A stretch of DNA of 6,373 nucleotides from Nitrospinae bacterium RIFCSPLOWO2_12_39_16 (lineage in GTDB: Bacteria > Nitrospinota > Nitrospinia > UBA9942). The position numbers and the translations under genes are program-made. The notes under the pieces are model-generated. The model saw only the letters and a list, made by a program, of their open reading frames with translations. It did no database searches and had not been told where the DNA came from. The stretch is from the NCBI GenBank assembly GCA_001805005.1, contig MHDO01000122.1, positions 1 to 6,373 of the forward strand. The letters are read 5' to 3'. This document shows, one piece after another, positions 5,317 through 6,373 of the stretch; the stretch's first letter is position 1; each line of letters begins with the position of its first letter.

Positions 5317-6373
5317 TTATATCTTCCTCTGAATCAACCCAAGATTTCCTCTTTTCCCAATAGATACTACATCCTTCAAGGTTATCAAAAAGAAGAATTT
5401 CATCTCATCTCTCTCTTCGCTATTTACAAAATATTTTCTGTCAACCACATCAAAGGATACCTCCCAGCATCCTGATGAATAGGTGGCACTATAGTCGTTT
5501 TCAATAAATTTTTTATTTAATTCATCATATCTTGCACTGTATTGGAGATTTAGTTTTTTTGTCAGATTAACACCCGTAATACCTGTTAGAAAAGTTGATT
5601 CAGGTTTCCTTGTATATCTCCTCTCAGTAGTCAGATACAATATATCTTTATAATTAACTCCGATATCCATGTTAGCTGTATTAATCTGACTTTCATAGAC
5701 ATTGTATCCTGCATCAAAATTAAATATGAGAGGCTTTATGATGTGGGTATCAAGGTCAAATCTTAAATCTGAAAATGGGCGGCGAGGGACTACCTGCAGG
5801 TTGTCATTTCTATTCGCCTCGGTTATATCATACTGCTGGCTTATCTCAAATCTGACAATCTCATTGGTGCTTTCGGTTTTCATTAAAACCCTGTTTGTCA
5901 AAAAATAGGAAATGATACTTTTAGATGTTACAGAATCAACAGCATCTATCTGTATTATCTCTCCCCTGTCTTTCATATCCATATCAGGCAGGTAATTGTA
6001 AATTACCCTCGGCTCAATAATATGTTTCAGAGGAGATTTTGTATTAAATATCCTGAAGAGCTTTGGTCCCTCCATCTTCAATTCAATATCATAGATATCT
6101 CTCGTAAAACCATCCCTCTTGTTTAAGCCACGGCTGTAATAGGTCTCCCTCAAACCCAGAGCAGGTGTAAGTGTAATCCATGGGTATCTATCAAGTGTAT
6201 AAGTAATCCTTGGATAAATGTCAGCCCTCTCCAATTCTATCTTATTTACACCCTTCTCATTCCTGAAACTCGTAAAGGATGAATCCATGCTGAAAAAGAA
6301 GGGTAAATTTCCAATCCTCTCTTTCTGATTTACAAATACAACCTCTGGTGACTGGGCATATACCTCGCTATAA
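5317..6373 (-). CDS. lptD: C-terminal part of LPS-assembly protein LptD (outer-membrane beta-barrel), 5' end outside window
   Basis: LptD with LptE inserts lipopolysaccharide into the outer leaflet of the outer membrane. About 351 codons are visible, roughly the last half of a typical protein. The frame stays open past the ATG at 6288 to the edge, and those extra codons (SPEVVFVNQKERIGNLPFFF, then SMDSSFTSF) match the start of the LptD barrel domain, so 6288 is not the true start. The rest shows alternating aromatic/polar beta-strand patterns and a typical ending: a Tyr-rich strand, SGCWEVSFDVVDRK, then DEMKFFFLITLKDVVSIG near the C-terminus. One cysteine is visible (codon 5469-5467), in the place where LptD proteins keep a C-terminal disulfide cysteine; any partner would lie in the unseen N-terminal part. 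The stop is TAA at 5319-5317. The N-terminal OstA/LptA-like domain and signal peptide are not in view. Confidence 0.85.
   Translation of the reverse strand, partial: YSEVYAQSPEVVFVNQKERIGNLPFFFSMDSSFTSFRNEKGVNKIELERADIYPRITYTLDRYPWITLTPALGLRETYYSRGLNKRDGFTRDIYDIELKMEGPKLFRIFNTKSPLKHIIEPRVIYNYLPDMDMKDRGEIIQIDAVDSVTSKSIISYFLTNRVLMKTESTNEIVRFEISQQYDITEANRNDNLQVVPRRPFSDLRFDLDTHIIKPLIFNFDAGYNVYESQINTANMDIGVNYKDILYLTTERRYTRKPESTFLTGITGVNLTKKLNLQYSARYDELNKKFIENDYSATYSSGCWEVSFDVVDRKYFVNSEERDEMKFFFLITLKDVVSIGKRGNLGLIQRKI

Overview
The window looks like chromosomal housekeeping DNA from an AT-rich, Gram-negative (diderm) bacterium. The part of a probable lptD (LPS transport to the outer membrane) and an ElyC-like envelope protein point to an LPS-bearing cell. 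Short heptanucleotide arrays read in frame inside a protein gene are a habit I associate with environmental Nitrospirota- or deltaproteobacteria-like genomes. That placement is an inference and the sequence alone does not fix the phylum. I see no mobile element, CRISPR array, tRNA or rRNA.

Layout. A minus-strand operon fills positions 1-4379. It starts with alaS (alanyl-tRNA synthetase, 4379-1737). A TIGR04282/DUF2064-type glycosyltransferase (1740-916) overlaps the alaS stop by 4 bases. A ten-helix DMT/EamA transporter (906-25) follows after a 9-base gap. The first codons of a gene that reads like ispF (MRVGFGY..., from position 20) lie at the window edge, with a good Shine-Dalgarno sequence. 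The spacing suggests one transcription unit driven from a strong promoter just upstream of alaS (TTGACG, 17 bases, TAGAAT).

The 177-base gap 4380-4556 is a divergent control region. On the plus strand it carries an exact-consensus sigma70-type promoter (TTGACA, 18 bases, TATAAT). A 40-base imperfect palindrome follows and ends 10 bases before the start codon of an ElyC/YdcF-type (DUF218) inner-membrane protein gene (4557-5312). That gene converges, with 4 bases between stop codons, on the 3' part of a probable lptD (5317 to beyond 6373, minus strand). lptD enters from outside the window.

Functionally the window combines translation (alaS), probable isoprenoid precursor synthesis (ispF), a sugar-transferase-like enzyme, a small-molecule transporter and two envelope-biogenesis genes. 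The most unusual structure is in the glycosyltransferase gene. Three separate arrays of different 7-base units, all read through in frame, fall in predicted loops of an otherwise conserved protein. The second notable structure is the long palindrome in the leader of the elyC-like gene. I found no convincing wholly new multi-gene system.
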